From Phycisphaerales bacterium (GTDB lineage: Bacteria; Planctomycetota; Phycisphaerae; Phycisphaerales; UBA1924), in contig JADYYE010000088.1 of NCBI GenBank assembly GCA_020853815.1, forward strand, positions 1-64,000: DNA of 64,000 nt, written 5' to 3'. The translations under genes were made by a program, and so were the position numbers. Shown piece by piece: positions 40,546 through 49,702 of the stretch (positions within the stretch are counted from its first letter, which is position 1; the number at the start of each line of letters is the position of its first letter). A model generated the notes under the pieces. The model worked only from the letters and a program-made list of their open reading frames with translations. It was not told the origin of the DNA and searched no databases.

Positions 40546-41787
40546 TCAGTCGCTGTTCGGTATCGCTTTCATGAGGTCAACCGTCGCGCCCGAGATCAGT
40601 CTCGGCGACGACAGCTCAGCCCGTCTCCGAAGGTCCACAATCAGGCCCGCCATGTCGCCCCGCACGGGCGCGGTCATCACCATCCGCTGCTCCGTAATCG
40701 GGTGCGTGAACCCCAGGATGCACGCGTGCAGCGCCTGGCGCGCGATCAGCGTCGTTCCCGACGCATCGACGTACGCCCGCCCGCCGTACATGTCGTCGCC
40801 CACGATCGGAAAACCCAGGTACGACAGGTGAACGCGGATCTGGTGCGTGCGCCCCGTCTTCAATTCGAGCTCGACCAGCGTGTAATCGAGATCGCGTTTG
40901 GGGTCCAGCCCCGGCGCCGGCGGCAGTCGGTACCACTCACGCACGCGATAGATCGTCACCGCGTGCTTCCCAAGTTCGTCGTGGCGAACCACATACTTCT
41001 CGCGGTACCCCTTCTCTTTCGACGGATGCGAGCCGATCGGTAGTTCGATCACGTCGGTCTCGGGCTCGATGCGCCCGTGGACCACCGCGAGATATCGCTT
41101 ATCGACGCTGCGGTGCTCGAACTGGTGCCCGAGCTTCCAGTGCGCCTCGTCCTGCTTGGCGAAGACGATGCACCCGCTGGTGTGCCGATCGAGGCGATGC
41201 ACGACGCCCGGGCGCGCGAAGTCCTTGCCCACGCCCGACAGCCCGCCGCCCGTCTGTGATCGATAACGAAAGTGGAACGCCAGCGCACTTAACATCGTGC
41301 CCTTCAGGTGGCTGCGCGCCGGGTGAACGATGATGTCGGGCTGTTTGTTGAGCACGATCAGGTGCTCGTCCTCGAACAGCACGTTGAGCGGGATGTCCTC
41401 GGGCTGAATGGTCGACGAGGGCGGCGGCGGCACCACCACCTCGATCACATCACCCCGCTTCACGAGCGTCGACGACTTGGGCACGCGCCCGTTCACCAGC
41501 ACGCCGCCCCCGCGCACCACTTCCTGCAACTGTGTGCGGCTCATGAAGCCGATGCGATCGGTCAGGTAGCGATCAAGCCGCTTGTTCAGATCACTCTTGA
41601 TGTTGAACGTGATGCGTCGAAGCTCGGCATCGTCCGAATCATCGCCCGCGGCGTCCATCGCGGCACGCAACGCGCCCGCGTCGACCTTTCCTCCCGCATT
41701 GATCAGCGACATCGCCGCGTCGGAGAGCACCACCTCGTCGTCGGCGTTCCCCGCGTTCGATCCATTCTCGGGGACGTCAGTGCTCAT
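40546..41787 (-). CDS. RluA/RluD-family pseudouridine synthase
   Basis: 413 aa. An acidic N-terminal extension (about 1-55) is followed by an S4 RNA-binding domain (RLDRYLTDRIGFMSRTQLQEVV...VLVNGR) and the pseudouridine synthase domain with the catalytic Asp in VVHRLDRHTSGCIVFAK. KTGRTHQIRVHLSYLGFPIVGD is also typical. The family isomerizes uridines in 23S rRNA; S4-containing members are usually RluC or RluD-like. A C-terminal tail after MTAPVRGDMAGL is extra. The ATG overlaps the upstream stop by ATGA. Confidence 0.9.
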   Translation of the reverse strand: MSTDVPENGSNAGNADDEVVLSDAAMSLINAGGKVDAGALRAAMDAAGDDSDDAELRRITFNIKSDLNKRLDRYLTDRIGFMSRTQLQEVVRGGGVLVNGRVPKSSTLVKRGDVIEVVVPPPPSSTIQPEDIPLNVLFEDEHLIVLNKQPDIIVHPARSHLKGTMLSALAFHFRYRSQTGGGLSGVGKDFARPGVVHRLDRHTSGCIVFAKQDEAHWKLGHQFEHRSVDKRYLAVVHGRIEPETDVIELPIGSHPSKEKGYREKYVVRHDELGKHAVTIYRVREWYRLPPAPGLDPKRDLDYTLVELELKTGRTHQIRVHLSYLGFPIVGDDMYGGRAYVDASGTTLIARQALHACILGFTHPITEQRMVMTAPVRGDMAGLIVDLRRRAELSSPRLISGATVDLMKAIPNSD

Positions 41788-42695
41788 TTCGGCGCGGGCT
41801 CGGGCGGCTTGGGGTCCGCCGGCGGCGTCGCGGGAGTTTCCGCGGGCTTGGGCTCTTCCTTCGGCGCATCCTCGGTCTTCGGCGCGGCGTCCGCGGGCGC
41901 CGGCGTGGCGGCCGGTTCGCCAGCCGTGGACGCATCACCCGGCGCCGCCGGGGTCTCGATCTTCGGAAGTTCGGGCTTCGCCGGCTCGGGAGGCTTGGGG
42001 AGCTCCGACGACTTGTACAACCTCGGCAGGTCTTTGAGGTTGCCCAGGCTCGTGATCCGCGCCTTGGCCAGCGTCGTGTGGATCGCCCACGGCCCCTTGT
42101 CGGTCAGCGCCACGATGTCTTCGTAGTGCTTCTTGGCCGCGTCGTACTCGCCCTTGCACTCCGCCACCGCCGCCAGCCCGTACATCGACTCCAGCCGCAT
42201 CAGCGTGTACTCGGGCTTCCCCGCCGTGTCGGCGTGCACGCGCTCGTACATCGACTGCGCCTGCGACAGGTGGTACGCCTTGTCGGATTCGCTCATCACG
42301 TCCTCGGGCTTGGCGAGCGAGCCGTCGGCCTTCAACTCCGCGCCGGGCTTGATCCCCGATCGGAACGTGTCGAGGTATGCATCGCCCGCGCGCAGGCTGC
42401 CCTTCAGGTAGACCCCGGCGATCGACTGATACTCGTCCGCGATCGAACGTAGCGTGTCCGGGCTCGGGCGGGCGCTGTTCGACGCCGCCTCGATCTCCGC
42501 GAACGCCGAGTCCAGCTTTTCCTTCTGGGCACGGTCGTACCTCTGCTTGAACGCATACCCGACCGCGAGGATCGCCACGATCACCAGCACCGGCATGCTG
42601 ACCTTCTGGAGCAGGTCGATGAACTCGCGATTCAGCCGCGACTCTTCGAGACCGGCGCCTTCGCGAATCTGTGTCTGTCGTTGGTCAAGAGCCAT
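41784..42695 (-). CDS. Single-TM protein with TPR-like periplasmic domain (YfgM-like)
   Basis: 303 aa: a short cytoplasmic N-terminus, one transmembrane helix (VSMPVLVIVAILAVGYAF, about 33-50), a helical region (about 55-215) with TPR-like units (AYHLSQAQSMYERVHADTAGKPEY, AVAECKGEYDAAKKHYEDIVAL), and a long Pro/Ala/Lys/Glu-rich tail. The layout resembles YfgM, a Sec-translocon and chaperone-associated ancillary protein, but identity is too uncertain for a name. It is cotranscribed with the pseudouridine synthase. Confidence 0.75.
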   Translation of the reverse strand: MALDQRQTQIREGAGLEESRLNREFIDLLQKVSMPVLVIVAILAVGYAFKQRYDRAQKEKLDSAFAEIEAASNSARPSPDTLRSIADEYQSIAGVYLKGSLRAGDAYLDTFRSGIKPGAELKADGSLAKPEDVMSESDKAYHLSQAQSMYERVHADTAGKPEYTLMRLESMYGLAAVAECKGEYDAAKKHYEDIVALTDKGPWAIHTTLAKARITSLGNLKDLPRLYKSSELPKPPEPAKPELPKIETPAAPGDASTAGEPAATPAPADAAPKTEDAPKEEPKPAETPATPPADPKPPEPAPK

Positions 42696-42892
42696 GCGAT
42701 GCCTTTGCAAGGGGCGGCGGCCGCCCACGGGTCGTCGAGCCGATATCCAAACGAATAGTTTAGCGCTGTTGACTGGGGTCGTCTCACCGAGCCCCGTTGC
42801 GGCGAGGGCACGATCCAGGGCGTGCCCGGCGCCCATCCGCCACGGCCGCGCTCCGTCCGCTCCGCGGCCACCTCTTCGCACGGCGTATGGCT

Positions 42893-43876
42893 CTACCCCC
42901 AGAACTTCCACGCCCGCGCGTCCCTGATTGCTCCCTCCGGCACCAGCGCTTCCCGCGCCAGCTTCACCAGCGATTCAATCCCCTGTCCCAGCGGCGCGCA
43001 CACCTTCACATCCGCTTGCCACATGATCGGCCTGAGGTCCGCGCGCAGACCCACGCGGATCGAGTTTCGCACGCTCATCATCGGCGCGGGCTCGTCGCCA
43101 TCGCCGCACGCGAGCACCAGGTCCGCGCGGTTCACCAGTTCCATCGCGGTTGCCAGCGCCTGACGTTCGACCACCGGCGCACCGATACGCATACCGGGCG
43201 TGTCGACGTAGCGCACCACTACGCCGCCGAGATCGAGCAGCACTCCGACATGATCGCGCGTCGTTCCCGGCTCATCGGCGACGACCGAGACCGCTCGTCC
43301 GGCCAAGGCGTTGAGCAGCGTCGATTTCCCGACGTTGCTCGGTCCCACCGCGACCACCAGCGCCGGCTCGATCAATCGATTGAGCGTTTTCGCGTCGGCC
43401 TCGCCCGTGGGCGTGCTCGCCTGCGCTCTCGCACGCCAGCGCCTCGGCTGATCGAGCAGGAGATCGACCGCGCGCGGGCTGTGCGCTTTGGCAAGCGCCG
43501 CGAGCATCTGGGCCTCAACCTCATCGCGGGCCTCGGGGTACGCGGCCCGCGCGTCGATCTCGCGACGCTCCTCCATGCCAAGTGCGAGCAGCTTCTCGGC
43601 GATCTTCATCACGACGACCGGTCCGGCGTGCGGCATGAGATGCACGAGCGTTTGGCTCCAACGCGCCGCGATACCACGATCGACGCCAAACAAGTCCGCG
43701 AGCTTCACCTCGCCGACACGAAGCTCTCCCATGCCGCACGCGTGCCCCGCCGAATCGATCGCCGCCCCGTCGCGGCCGATCAGTTCAATCACCGCGATCG
43801 CGGCCTGCCCGCCGGGCGGCGATGCGAGACGCCAGACCACGCCGTCTATCTGGGGTGACGTCAAACTCACGCTCAT
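42893..43876 (-). CDS. Divergent, shortened MnmE/TrmE-like GTPase
   Basis: 327 aa, against about 450 for MnmE. The N-terminal tetrahydrofolate-binding region is recognisable (VVWRLASPPGGQAAIAVIELIG), then a shortened helical region and a G domain: G1 GPSNVGKSTL, G2-like EPGTTRDHV, G3 DTPGM. The G4 motif NKxD appears replaced by VGLRADL, and the C-terminal FCIGK with the catalytic Cys is absent (it ends ARAWKFWG). It therefore may not modify tRNA wobble uridines as MnmE does. The start overlaps the coaX stop by ATGA. Confidence 0.75.
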   Translation of the reverse strand: MSVSLTSPQIDGVVWRLASPPGGQAAIAVIELIGRDGAAIDSAGHACGMGELRVGEVKLADLFGVDRGIAARWSQTLVHLMPHAGPVVVMKIAEKLLALGMEERREIDARAAYPEARDEVEAQMLAALAKAHSPRAVDLLLDQPRRWRARAQASTPTGEADAKTLNRLIEPALVVAVGPSNVGKSTLLNALAGRAVSVVADEPGTTRDHVGVLLDLGGVVVRYVDTPGMRIGAPVVERQALATAMELVNRADLVLACGDGDEPAPMMSVRNSIRVGLRADLRPIMWQADVKVCAPLGQGIESLVKLAREALVPEGAIRDARAWKFWG

Positions 43877-44724
43877 TCACCCGAATCTTCCGCGAGCGCC
43901 GCCTTGGCGCACACCGCGATGCCGCGCAGCTGCAAATCGGGCACAACGTGCTCCACGATCTCGTCGTTCTCGAAGAGCAGCCGCGCATCGCCGCCCGTCG
44001 CGATCACGCGCGGGTAGCCGCCATAGGCCTCGGCGTAGGTGTTCACGAGGTGATACACCGCGCCGCGAGCCGCCCCGACCGCGCCGAGTGTCATCGCGTG
44101 GGCGGTGTCCTTGCCGAACGCGCCGCGCGCAGCGTCCGGTGCTTGCAGTTCCAGCATCGGCAGCGCCGCGGTATGCTCGTGCATCGCTCGGAGCATTATG
44201 CGAACCCCGGGGACGATCGCGCCGCCCTGGAACGTGCCCTCGCCGTCGACGAAATCGATCGTCATCGCCGTGCCGCAGTCGATCACAATGCACGCCTGAC
44301 GCGCCATCTCGAACGCCGCGATCGCGTTGAGCAGGCGGTCCTGCCCGAGCGTTGAATCGTCGTCGAGCGCGTGCTTGATGGGGAATCCAAGGTCGCGCCC
44401 GAGGCGATAGATCGAGCCGCCCGTCCGCTCCGTCAGCATCGACTCGAGTTTGTCCGCGACCGCGGGGTTCACCGACGCCATCACGATCTCGGCCCCCGCG
44501 CTGCGACCGAGCATTCCGACAATCAAGCCCGCGGCCTCATCAAGCTCGGTGTTCACCACTGCGCCGGCGTCCAGCATCTCAAGATCGTTGAACGACGCGA
44601 ACTTCGTGCGCGAATTGCCGACGCTGACCGCGATGATGGCCACGCCGCCCGAGCCCCCACCCGGGTCGCCGCCCGACCCGCTGCCGCCCGCTCCACAGTT
44701 TCCCGATTGCGCGGATTGTACCAT
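43873..44724 (-). CDS. coaX: Type III pantothenate kinase
   Basis: A 283-aa ASKHA-fold kinase that makes 4'-phosphopantothenate, the first step of CoA synthesis. Motifs: phosphate 1 VSVGNSRTKFASF (the usual DxGNT Asp is Ser here), GQDRLLNAIAAF, the catalytic DCGTAMTIDFVD, GGAIVPGVRIMLRAM, and ATGGDARLL. A Gly/Ser-rich N-terminal extension (about 8-28) is unusual. The ATG at 44724 lies 6 nt after TACCCT (44731-44736). The GTPase gene overlaps downstream. Confidence 0.88.
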   Translation of the reverse strand: MVQSAQSGNCGAGGSGSGGDPGGGSGGVAIIAVSVGNSRTKFASFNDLEMLDAGAVVNTELDEAAGLIVGMLGRSAGAEIVMASVNPAVADKLESMLTERTGGSIYRLGRDLGFPIKHALDDDSTLGQDRLLNAIAAFEMARQACIVIDCGTAMTIDFVDGEGTFQGGAIVPGVRIMLRAMHEHTAALPMLELQAPDAARGAFGKDTAHAMTLGAVGAARGAVYHLVNTYAEAYGGYPRVIATGGDARLLFENDEIVEHVVPDLQLRGIAVCAKAALAEDSGE

Positions 44725-44796
44725 GGGCAAAGGGTAGACGCGGCCGGGACCGCAGCAACTGATCGCGGCGATCTCATGGATGGACGACCGCCTTCG

Positions 44797-45339
44797 TCAC
44801 GCCGCCCTGGAATTCGTGTCGGGCGGCGTGCTGTCCTGTTTGGCCTTGGTGAGTCTCTCCTGTCGAAGCATCCAGAGCGTGTGGAGCACGCGTGAGACGA
44901 GGATCGCGGCCGAGATGCAGATCGCGGTTGCGGCGGCGGCGTTCACGTTGAGCTGGAGGAGCAGGTTCTGCCCTCCCAGCGCGATGACGTAAAAGAGCGG
45001 CGAGAGGCACGCCCGCTCGAACTGAACGATCGATGCATCCTTCAGAAACTGGGGCTTCGACGCATCGGCGAGCTTCTCGCTTCGCCATGGCGAGTGGTTG
45101 GCCAGCCAGTGCAGCCCGTAGTAGATGACGACGTCGAAGAAAATGTCGACGATGAACGTCATGCCGTTGATGAAGAGCTTCTGGCCCTGCGACATGTCCT
45201 CAGGCTCGGGCATGTGCGTCAGCGTCGTGAGCAAGTGGATGATGCCCACCGTGGGCGCCAGGGCGAGGAAGCCCGCGGCGGCCACGTTGATGTTGACGTT
45301 CACGATGCGGCGCTGGTAGAGGCGCCAGAGGAATTGCAT
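44797..45339 (-). CDS. Multi-pass membrane protein, unknown function
   Basis: 180 aa with about four hydrophobic segments: VNINVAAAGFLALAPTVGII, MTFIVDIFFDVVIYYGLHWL, LSPLFYVIALGGQNLLLQLN and ATAICISAAILVSRVLHTLW. It has charged loops and a polar C-terminus. No family recognised. It follows the DNA methyltransferase stop by 10 nt, so it is probably in that operon. Confidence 0.7.
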   Translation of the reverse strand: MQFLWRLYQRRIVNVNINVAAAGFLALAPTVGIIHLLTTLTHMPEPEDMSQGQKLFINGMTFIVDIFFDVVIYYGLHWLANHSPWRSEKLADASKPQFLKDASIVQFERACLSPLFYVIALGGQNLLLQLNVNAAAATAICISAAILVSRVLHTLWMLRQERLTKAKQDSTPPDTNSRAA

Positions 45340-45349
45340 GCGCTGAACT

Positions 45350-46246
45350 CTACGCCGGGCGGGCGCTGGGGTTCGGGCCCCGGCCCGTTCCGACCGTTGG
45401 ACCACAGAATCCGCGGGTCATCAGTCGTCTGGTCACGATCTCAACGGCCCGCGCGTTCAAGTCAATCCCGATCGCGTTTCGACCGAGACGTGCCGCTGCC
45501 TCGATCGTCGTCCCGCTCCCGCAGCACGGATCGAGCACCGTGCCGCCGGGCGGCGAGAACGCGCCAACCAGCACGGTCAGCAGTTCCAAGGGCTTCTGAG
45601 TCGGATATCCGGTTCGTTCCGCGGCCATGTTGTTGAGCGACGGGATGTCGAGCACGTCGGTCGCTTTCTTCAGCTTTCCGCGGAGCCTCTGGCTGGTCGC
45701 GGGCACCATGGGCGGCTCGAAGAAATACCGATCGGCATCGATCGCGTACACGAGAATATCGTCGTGCTTTCGGGCGAATCGGCGGGGCGAGGAGCCGCCC
45801 AGGCCGTAAGACCAGATCAGGTGATTGACGAAATTGGCCTCGCCGAGCAACTTATCGAGCAAAAGGCGGATGTGGTGGCAGGCGCGATAATCGCAATGGA
45901 GCGCGAGGACACCGGTTCGCTTCATCGCGGGGAGTGTGGCGACGAGCCGCTCGTGGAGCCACGCGATGTACTCGCCCATCGTTTGCCAGCGGTCGGGATA
46001 GGCCGCGTCACTCTCCCGTCCCCTGGCGGCGGCACGCGCGGGCGAAGAACGCGTCTTACCCGTATTGAACGGTGGATCGGCGTAGAGAAAATCCACGGCT
46101 TCGCGCGGAAACTCCGCCGAGGCAGAGAGCCAGTCGCCCTTCACCACTTGCCAATCGACCGCGGACTCCTCTCGATCGTTCGCCGGGGACGCGCTCGCCC
46201 CAAAGGGCGTGAGGTTGCGAGATCGGCGCGTGCGACCTTTGGCCAT
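45350..46246 (-). CDS. Orphan DNA methyltransferase (beta-class, N4/N6)
   Basis: 298 aa. The catalytic motif IV (DFLYADPPFNTG, about residue 52) precedes motif I (TVLDPCCGSGTTIEAA, about 240), the beta-class order. DPPF points to amino methylation of adenine (N6) or cytosine (N4). The target-recognition region lies between, with HHIRLLLDKLLGEANFVNHLIW and GYPTQKPLELL typical of the class. No restriction endonuclease gene is nearby, so it is probably a solitary regulatory or housekeeping enzyme. UDP-glucose dehydrogenase lies 14 bp upstream. Confidence 0.88.
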   Translation of the reverse strand: MAKGRTRRSRNLTPFGASASPANDREESAVDWQVVKGDWLSASAEFPREAVDFLYADPPFNTGKTRSSPARAAARGRESDAAYPDRWQTMGEYIAWLHERLVATLPAMKRTGVLALHCDYRACHHIRLLLDKLLGEANFVNHLIWSYGLGGSSPRRFARKHDDILVYAIDADRYFFEPPMVPATSQRLRGKLKKATDVLDIPSLNNMAAERTGYPTQKPLELLTVLVGAFSPPGGTVLDPCCGSGTTIEAAARLGRNAIGIDLNARAVEIVTRRLMTRGFCGPTVGTGRGPNPSARPA

Positions 46247-46260
46247 GCGTCACCCGCCGA

Positions 46261-47604
46261 TCAGGGTTTCACCGGTGCGCGGCCCACGGAGTAGTAGTTG
46301 AACTTGAGGTCCGCCATCATCTGGCGGCGGTACAAGTTTCGCCCGTCAAAGACCGTCGGCTCACGAAGTCGCTTCCGCACCGCCGCAAAGTCCGGGCTCT
46401 TGAAATCATCCCAATCCGTACACACGACCAGCGCGTCCGCGCCGTCGAGCGCGCCGTACATGTCCGCGGCGAGGATCAACCCCCGGCCAATTTCCGCCGC
46501 GGCGTTCGGTCCCGCCACCGGGTCATAACCGACCACGTTGGCGCCCGCCTGAAGCGCCGAGCGCACGAGCGTCAGCGCCGGCGCCTCGCGGATGTCGTCC
46601 GTTCGCGGCTTGAACGCCAGGCCCCAGAACGCCAGTTTCTTGCCCGCAAGCCCACCGCGCGGCTTGAAATGGTCCGTGATTTTCGCGAAGAAGCGGCCAC
46701 GCTGATTCTGGTTCACTTCGTGCACGGCCCGCGACAGGAGCATCGGGTGCCCGGTGCTATCACCCATCATCATGCACGCCAGCGTGTCCTTCGGGAAGCA
46801 CGACCCGCCGTAGCCAAGGCCGGGGTAGAGGAACTCGTGACCGATGCGGCGGTCGGCGATCATGCCCTCGCGCACCTTGCCGATGTCGGCTCCGTACACC
46901 TCGCAGAGCATCGCCATCTCGTTGATGAACGAGATCTTGGTCGCCAGGAAGTTGTTGCTGGCGTACTTCACCATCTCCGAGGAGAGGATGTCCATCACGA
47001 TGATGGGGTGCCCGTTGCGGACAAACGGATCGTACAGGTCCCGGAAGCGTTGGGCCGCGTCGTCATCTTCCACGCCGCAGACCACTCGGTCTGGCTTGAG
47101 GAAATCGTTGACCGCGTCGCCTTCCTTGAGGAACTCGGGGTTGTTGGCGACACTGAACGGAACCTTTCCGCCCGTGCCCTCGAGGATTCGCTTCTTGACC
47201 GAGAGCGTCGTGCCCACCGGCACTGTGGACTTCACAACCACGGTCTTCTTCACCGCGCCCGGGCCGAGTGTTTTCATGACCGTGGCGATGTCGTCCGCCG
47301 CCTGGTGAACGTACTTCAGGTCCGCGTGCCCGCGTTCATCGCTGGGGGTACCGACACAGACAAAGACCATCTCCGCATCGCGATAGGCCTCGTTCTTGTC
47401 GAGCGTGAACGACAATCGTCCGGCCGCGATGTTCCGCTGCAGGAGCTCGGTCAGGCCCGGTTCATAAATCGGGCATTCGCCCGCACGCAACCGCTTGATC
47501 TTTTCGGGATCGATGTCGAGGCACACGACGTGGTTGCCCGTGTTCGCCAGGCACACGCCCGTCACCAGCCCGACATACCCCGTCCCCACCATCGTCAGCT
47601 TCAT
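46261..47604 (-). CDS. ugd: UDP-glucose 6-dehydrogenase
   Basis: 447 aa. It oxidizes UDP-glucose to UDP-glucuronate with two NAD+. Visible: the N-terminal Rossmann motif MVGTGYVGLVTG, VFVCVGTPSDERGHADL, the central FLKEGDAVNDFLKPDRVVCG, the catalytic Cys in YGGSCFPKDTLA (about residue 267), and the C-terminal FWGLAFKPRTDDIREAPAL. UDP-glucuronate feeds exopolysaccharide or LPS sugars. The ATG at 47604 is fixed by the Rossmann strand; the longer frame to 47658 is not needed. Confidence 0.94.
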   Translation of the reverse strand: MKLTMVGTGYVGLVTGVCLANTGNHVVCLDIDPEKIKRLRAGECPIYEPGLTELLQRNIAAGRLSFTLDKNEAYRDAEMVFVCVGTPSDERGHADLKYVHQAADDIATVMKTLGPGAVKKTVVVKSTVPVGTTLSVKKRILEGTGGKVPFSVANNPEFLKEGDAVNDFLKPDRVVCGVEDDDAAQRFRDLYDPFVRNGHPIIVMDILSSEMVKYASNNFLATKISFINEMAMLCEVYGADIGKVREGMIADRRIGHEFLYPGLGYGGSCFPKDTLACMMMGDSTGHPMLLSRAVHEVNQNQRGRFFAKITDHFKPRGGLAGKKLAFWGLAFKPRTDDIREAPALTLVRSALQAGANVVGYDPVAGPNAAAEIGRGLILAADMYGALDGADALVVCTDWDDFKSPDFAAVRKRLREPTVFDGRNLYRRQMMADLKFNYYSVGRAPVKP

Positions 47605-47698
47605 GCCGGGAAACCCCTTCGGCGGGCGACGAGCCCGGCCAATTCGATCCAGACCCATCCAGCATAGCCCCCGCTGATTCGGCTATCCTCTTCGCCCC

Positions 47699-48559
47699 AT
47701 GCCAGCCAAACAGACCAAAGGCAACGTCAAAAAGTCCCGCCCCGCACCCGCACGCCGTCGCGCGACCATCGCGTCGCGCTCGGATCGCCACGACCTGTAC
47801 CAGCGCGCGGTGCAAGACGTGAAGGCCGAAATCGACTTCATCGACAAGTGGTTCAAGCGAATCACCGGGCGGCTCCCCGCCCGCCTGCGCGAGGACTTCT
47901 GCGGCACGGGCAACACCTCGTGCGAGTTTGCGCGGCGTCGCCCAGGCAACTCCGCGGTTGGCTTTGATATCGACCAGCCCACCCTCGACTGGGGCACGCA
48001 GAACAACCTGCCGAAAATACCTGAGTCGGCGCGAATGCGGGTCAAGCTCGTGAACTGCAACGTGCTCACGCCCGTGCCCGCCGGACGCCGGGCGGATGTG
48101 GTGCTCGCGTGCAATTTCAGCTACTGGATCTTCAAGGAACGCGACCTCATGGTCCGTTATTTCCGCGAGGTGCATCGCTCGCTGGTCAAGGACGGCGTGA
48201 TGTTCCTCGACGCCTGCGGCGGATGGGAGACCTTCAAGGCCCACCGCGAGTCACGCCCCGAACGCGGCTTCACCTATACGTGGCAGCAGGCCTCGTTCAA
48301 CCCCATCACCCACGAGTGCCAGTGCTACATCCACTTCAAGTTCAAGGACGGCTCGGCCATGCCCCGCGCCTTCTCGTACAACTGGCGCATCTACAGCCTC
48401 CCCGAGATCCGCGAGATGCTCCTCGAGGCCGGCTTCCGCCACGTCACGATCTACTGGGAGGGTGATGACGGCCAAGGCGGCGGCAACGGTATCTTTCTGC
48501 CCGCGACGACCGGCGAAGACTGCCCGAGCTTCATCGTCTGGATTTCCGCGGAGAAGTAG
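47699..48559 (+). CDS. Class I SAM-dependent methyltransferase
   Basis: 286 aa. A basic N-terminus (about 1-28, KKSRPAPARRR) is followed by a methyltransferase fold: REDFCGTGNTSCEFARR (motif I), VGFDIDQPTLDWG (motif II acidic residue), VLACNFSYWIFKERDLMVRYF, and a late beta hairpin. The FCGTGN and NFSYWI signatures recur in a family of uncharacterized methyltransferases; the substrate is unknown. TATCCT (47684-47689) ends 9 nt before the ATG, fitting a leaderless mRNA. The divergent neighbour is ugd. Confidence 0.85.
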   Translation: MPAKQTKGNVKKSRPAPARRRATIASRSDRHDLYQRAVQDVKAEIDFIDKWFKRITGRLPARLREDFCGTGNTSCEFARRRPGNSAVGFDIDQPTLDWGTQNNLPKIPESARMRVKLVNCNVLTPVPAGRRADVVLACNFSYWIFKERDLMVRYFREVHRSLVKDGVMFLDACGGWETFKAHRESRPERGFTYTWQQASFNPITHECQCYIHFKFKDGSAMPRAFSYNWRIYSLPEIREMLLEAGFRHVTIYWEGDDGQGGGNGIFLPATTGEDCPSFIVWISAEK

Positions 48560-48587
48560 CTTGTCGCCCTCGCCTACCCTTTCCGTG

Positions 48588-49613
48588 ATGCGAGGTTTGC
48601 TTGAAATCCCGGAGAATCTGCTCCCGCTCCAGGCGGCGCTCGCGCAGGGGCTCGAACGGGTTCAGACTCGATTCGACGCCCACCTCGAGTCGGATCTGCC
48701 GCCGGTCGCGCGACTTTGCCGCCACGTCGAGCGCTACCGCGGCAAGATGCTGCGCCCGTCGCTGACGCTGCTGTGCGGCCTGGCGGCCAGCGCCCGAGCC
48801 GTCGATTTCGACGCCGCATTCACCGAGAATCAGATCTCCGTTGCCGCGGTATGCGAGATGGTGCATATGGCGACGCTCGTGCATGACGATGTCCTCGACG
48901 AGGCCGACACCCGGCGCAGCGGGCAAACCGTCAACCGGCTGCACGGCAATGAAACGGCGGTCATGCTGGGTGACCTGCTCATCGCGTCGGCGTTTCGCCT
49001 GTGCGCCACGATCGACGCCCCCACCGCATTGACCATCGGACGCGCGAGCGTGGAGTTGTGCGAGGGCGAACTGCTCCAACTCCATCACCGCGATTCGTGG
49101 TCGATCGACGAGCCCACCTATTTCGAGATCATCAACCGAAAGACGGCGGCCTTGATCGCGGTCGCCTGCGAACTCGGCGTGATCCACGCCGGTGCGGGCC
49201 GGCCTCTCGCCGCCTCGCTCGCGGCGTTCGGACGCCACTTGGGCGTGGCGTTCCAGATCCAGGACGACCTGCTCGACCTTTTCGGCGAGCGATCCATGCT
49301 CGGCAAGCCCGTTCACAAGGATCTTGAGAAGGGTAAGCCGACGCTCCCGGTGATACATCACCTGGCCGCCGCGTCGGCGCATGATCGCTCGCGGATGCTG
49401 GACCTGCTCGACCACGCCGCGATCGAGATGACGCACGACCTCGCACATCGGATCGCGGTTTCCCTGGAATCCACCGGCTCGATCGAGCACGCTCGCAACA
49501 CGGCCAAGACCATGGTCGCCAGGGCCATCGCGGAACTTGCCGGGATCCCGGAATCGCCGGCCCGCTCTCTCCTCCATGTGATGGCCGACGCGGTGGTCAG
49601 CCGCGTGCGCTGA
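48588..49613 (+). CDS. Polyprenyl synthetase (octaprenyl/solanesyl diphosphate synthase-like)
   Basis: A 341-aa trans-prenyltransferase. First Asp-rich motif: LVHDDVLDEADTRR; second: FQIQDDLLDLFG; KMLRPSLTLL provides the IPP-binding basic residues. The length and the motif before FARM fit long-chain enzymes that make quinone side chains (menaquinone or ubiquinone). The ATG at 48588 comes 7 nt after TACCCT (48575-48580). It ends near a hairpin shared with the convergent dockerin-protein gene. Confidence 0.9.
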   Translation: MRGLLEIPENLLPLQAALAQGLERVQTRFDAHLESDLPPVARLCRHVERYRGKMLRPSLTLLCGLAASARAVDFDAAFTENQISVAAVCEMVHMATLVHDDVLDEADTRRSGQTVNRLHGNETAVMLGDLLIASAFRLCATIDAPTALTIGRASVELCEGELLQLHHRDSWSIDEPTYFEIINRKTAALIAVACELGVIHAGAGRPLAASLAAFGRHLGVAFQIQDDLLDLFGERSMLGKPVHKDLEKGKPTLPVIHHLAAASAHDRSRMLDLLDHAAIEMTHDLAHRIAVSLESTGSIEHARNTAKTMVARAIAELAGIPESPARSLLHVMADAVVSRVR

Positions 49614-49641
49614 ATCACCCCCCATACTCATCCCGATGAAA

Positions 49642-49666
49642 AACGCCCCGGGGCGTCCGGGGCGTT
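49642..49666 (-). terminator. Intrinsic terminator for the dockerin-type protein gene
   Basis: AACGCCCC and GGGGCGTT pair exactly around a 9-nt loop. On the minus strand the stem is followed by five T. It lies 37 nt past the stop at 49703 and may also serve the convergent polyprenyl synthase gene. Confidence 0.75.
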
Positions 49667-49702
49667 CGCAGAGGAGTGGACATCAAACGGGAACGATCGG
49701 GA

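Noticed and set aside
45350-46246. A restriction-modification system
   Set aside because: Only the methyltransferase is present; neighbours are a membrane protein and UDP-glucose dehydrogenase.
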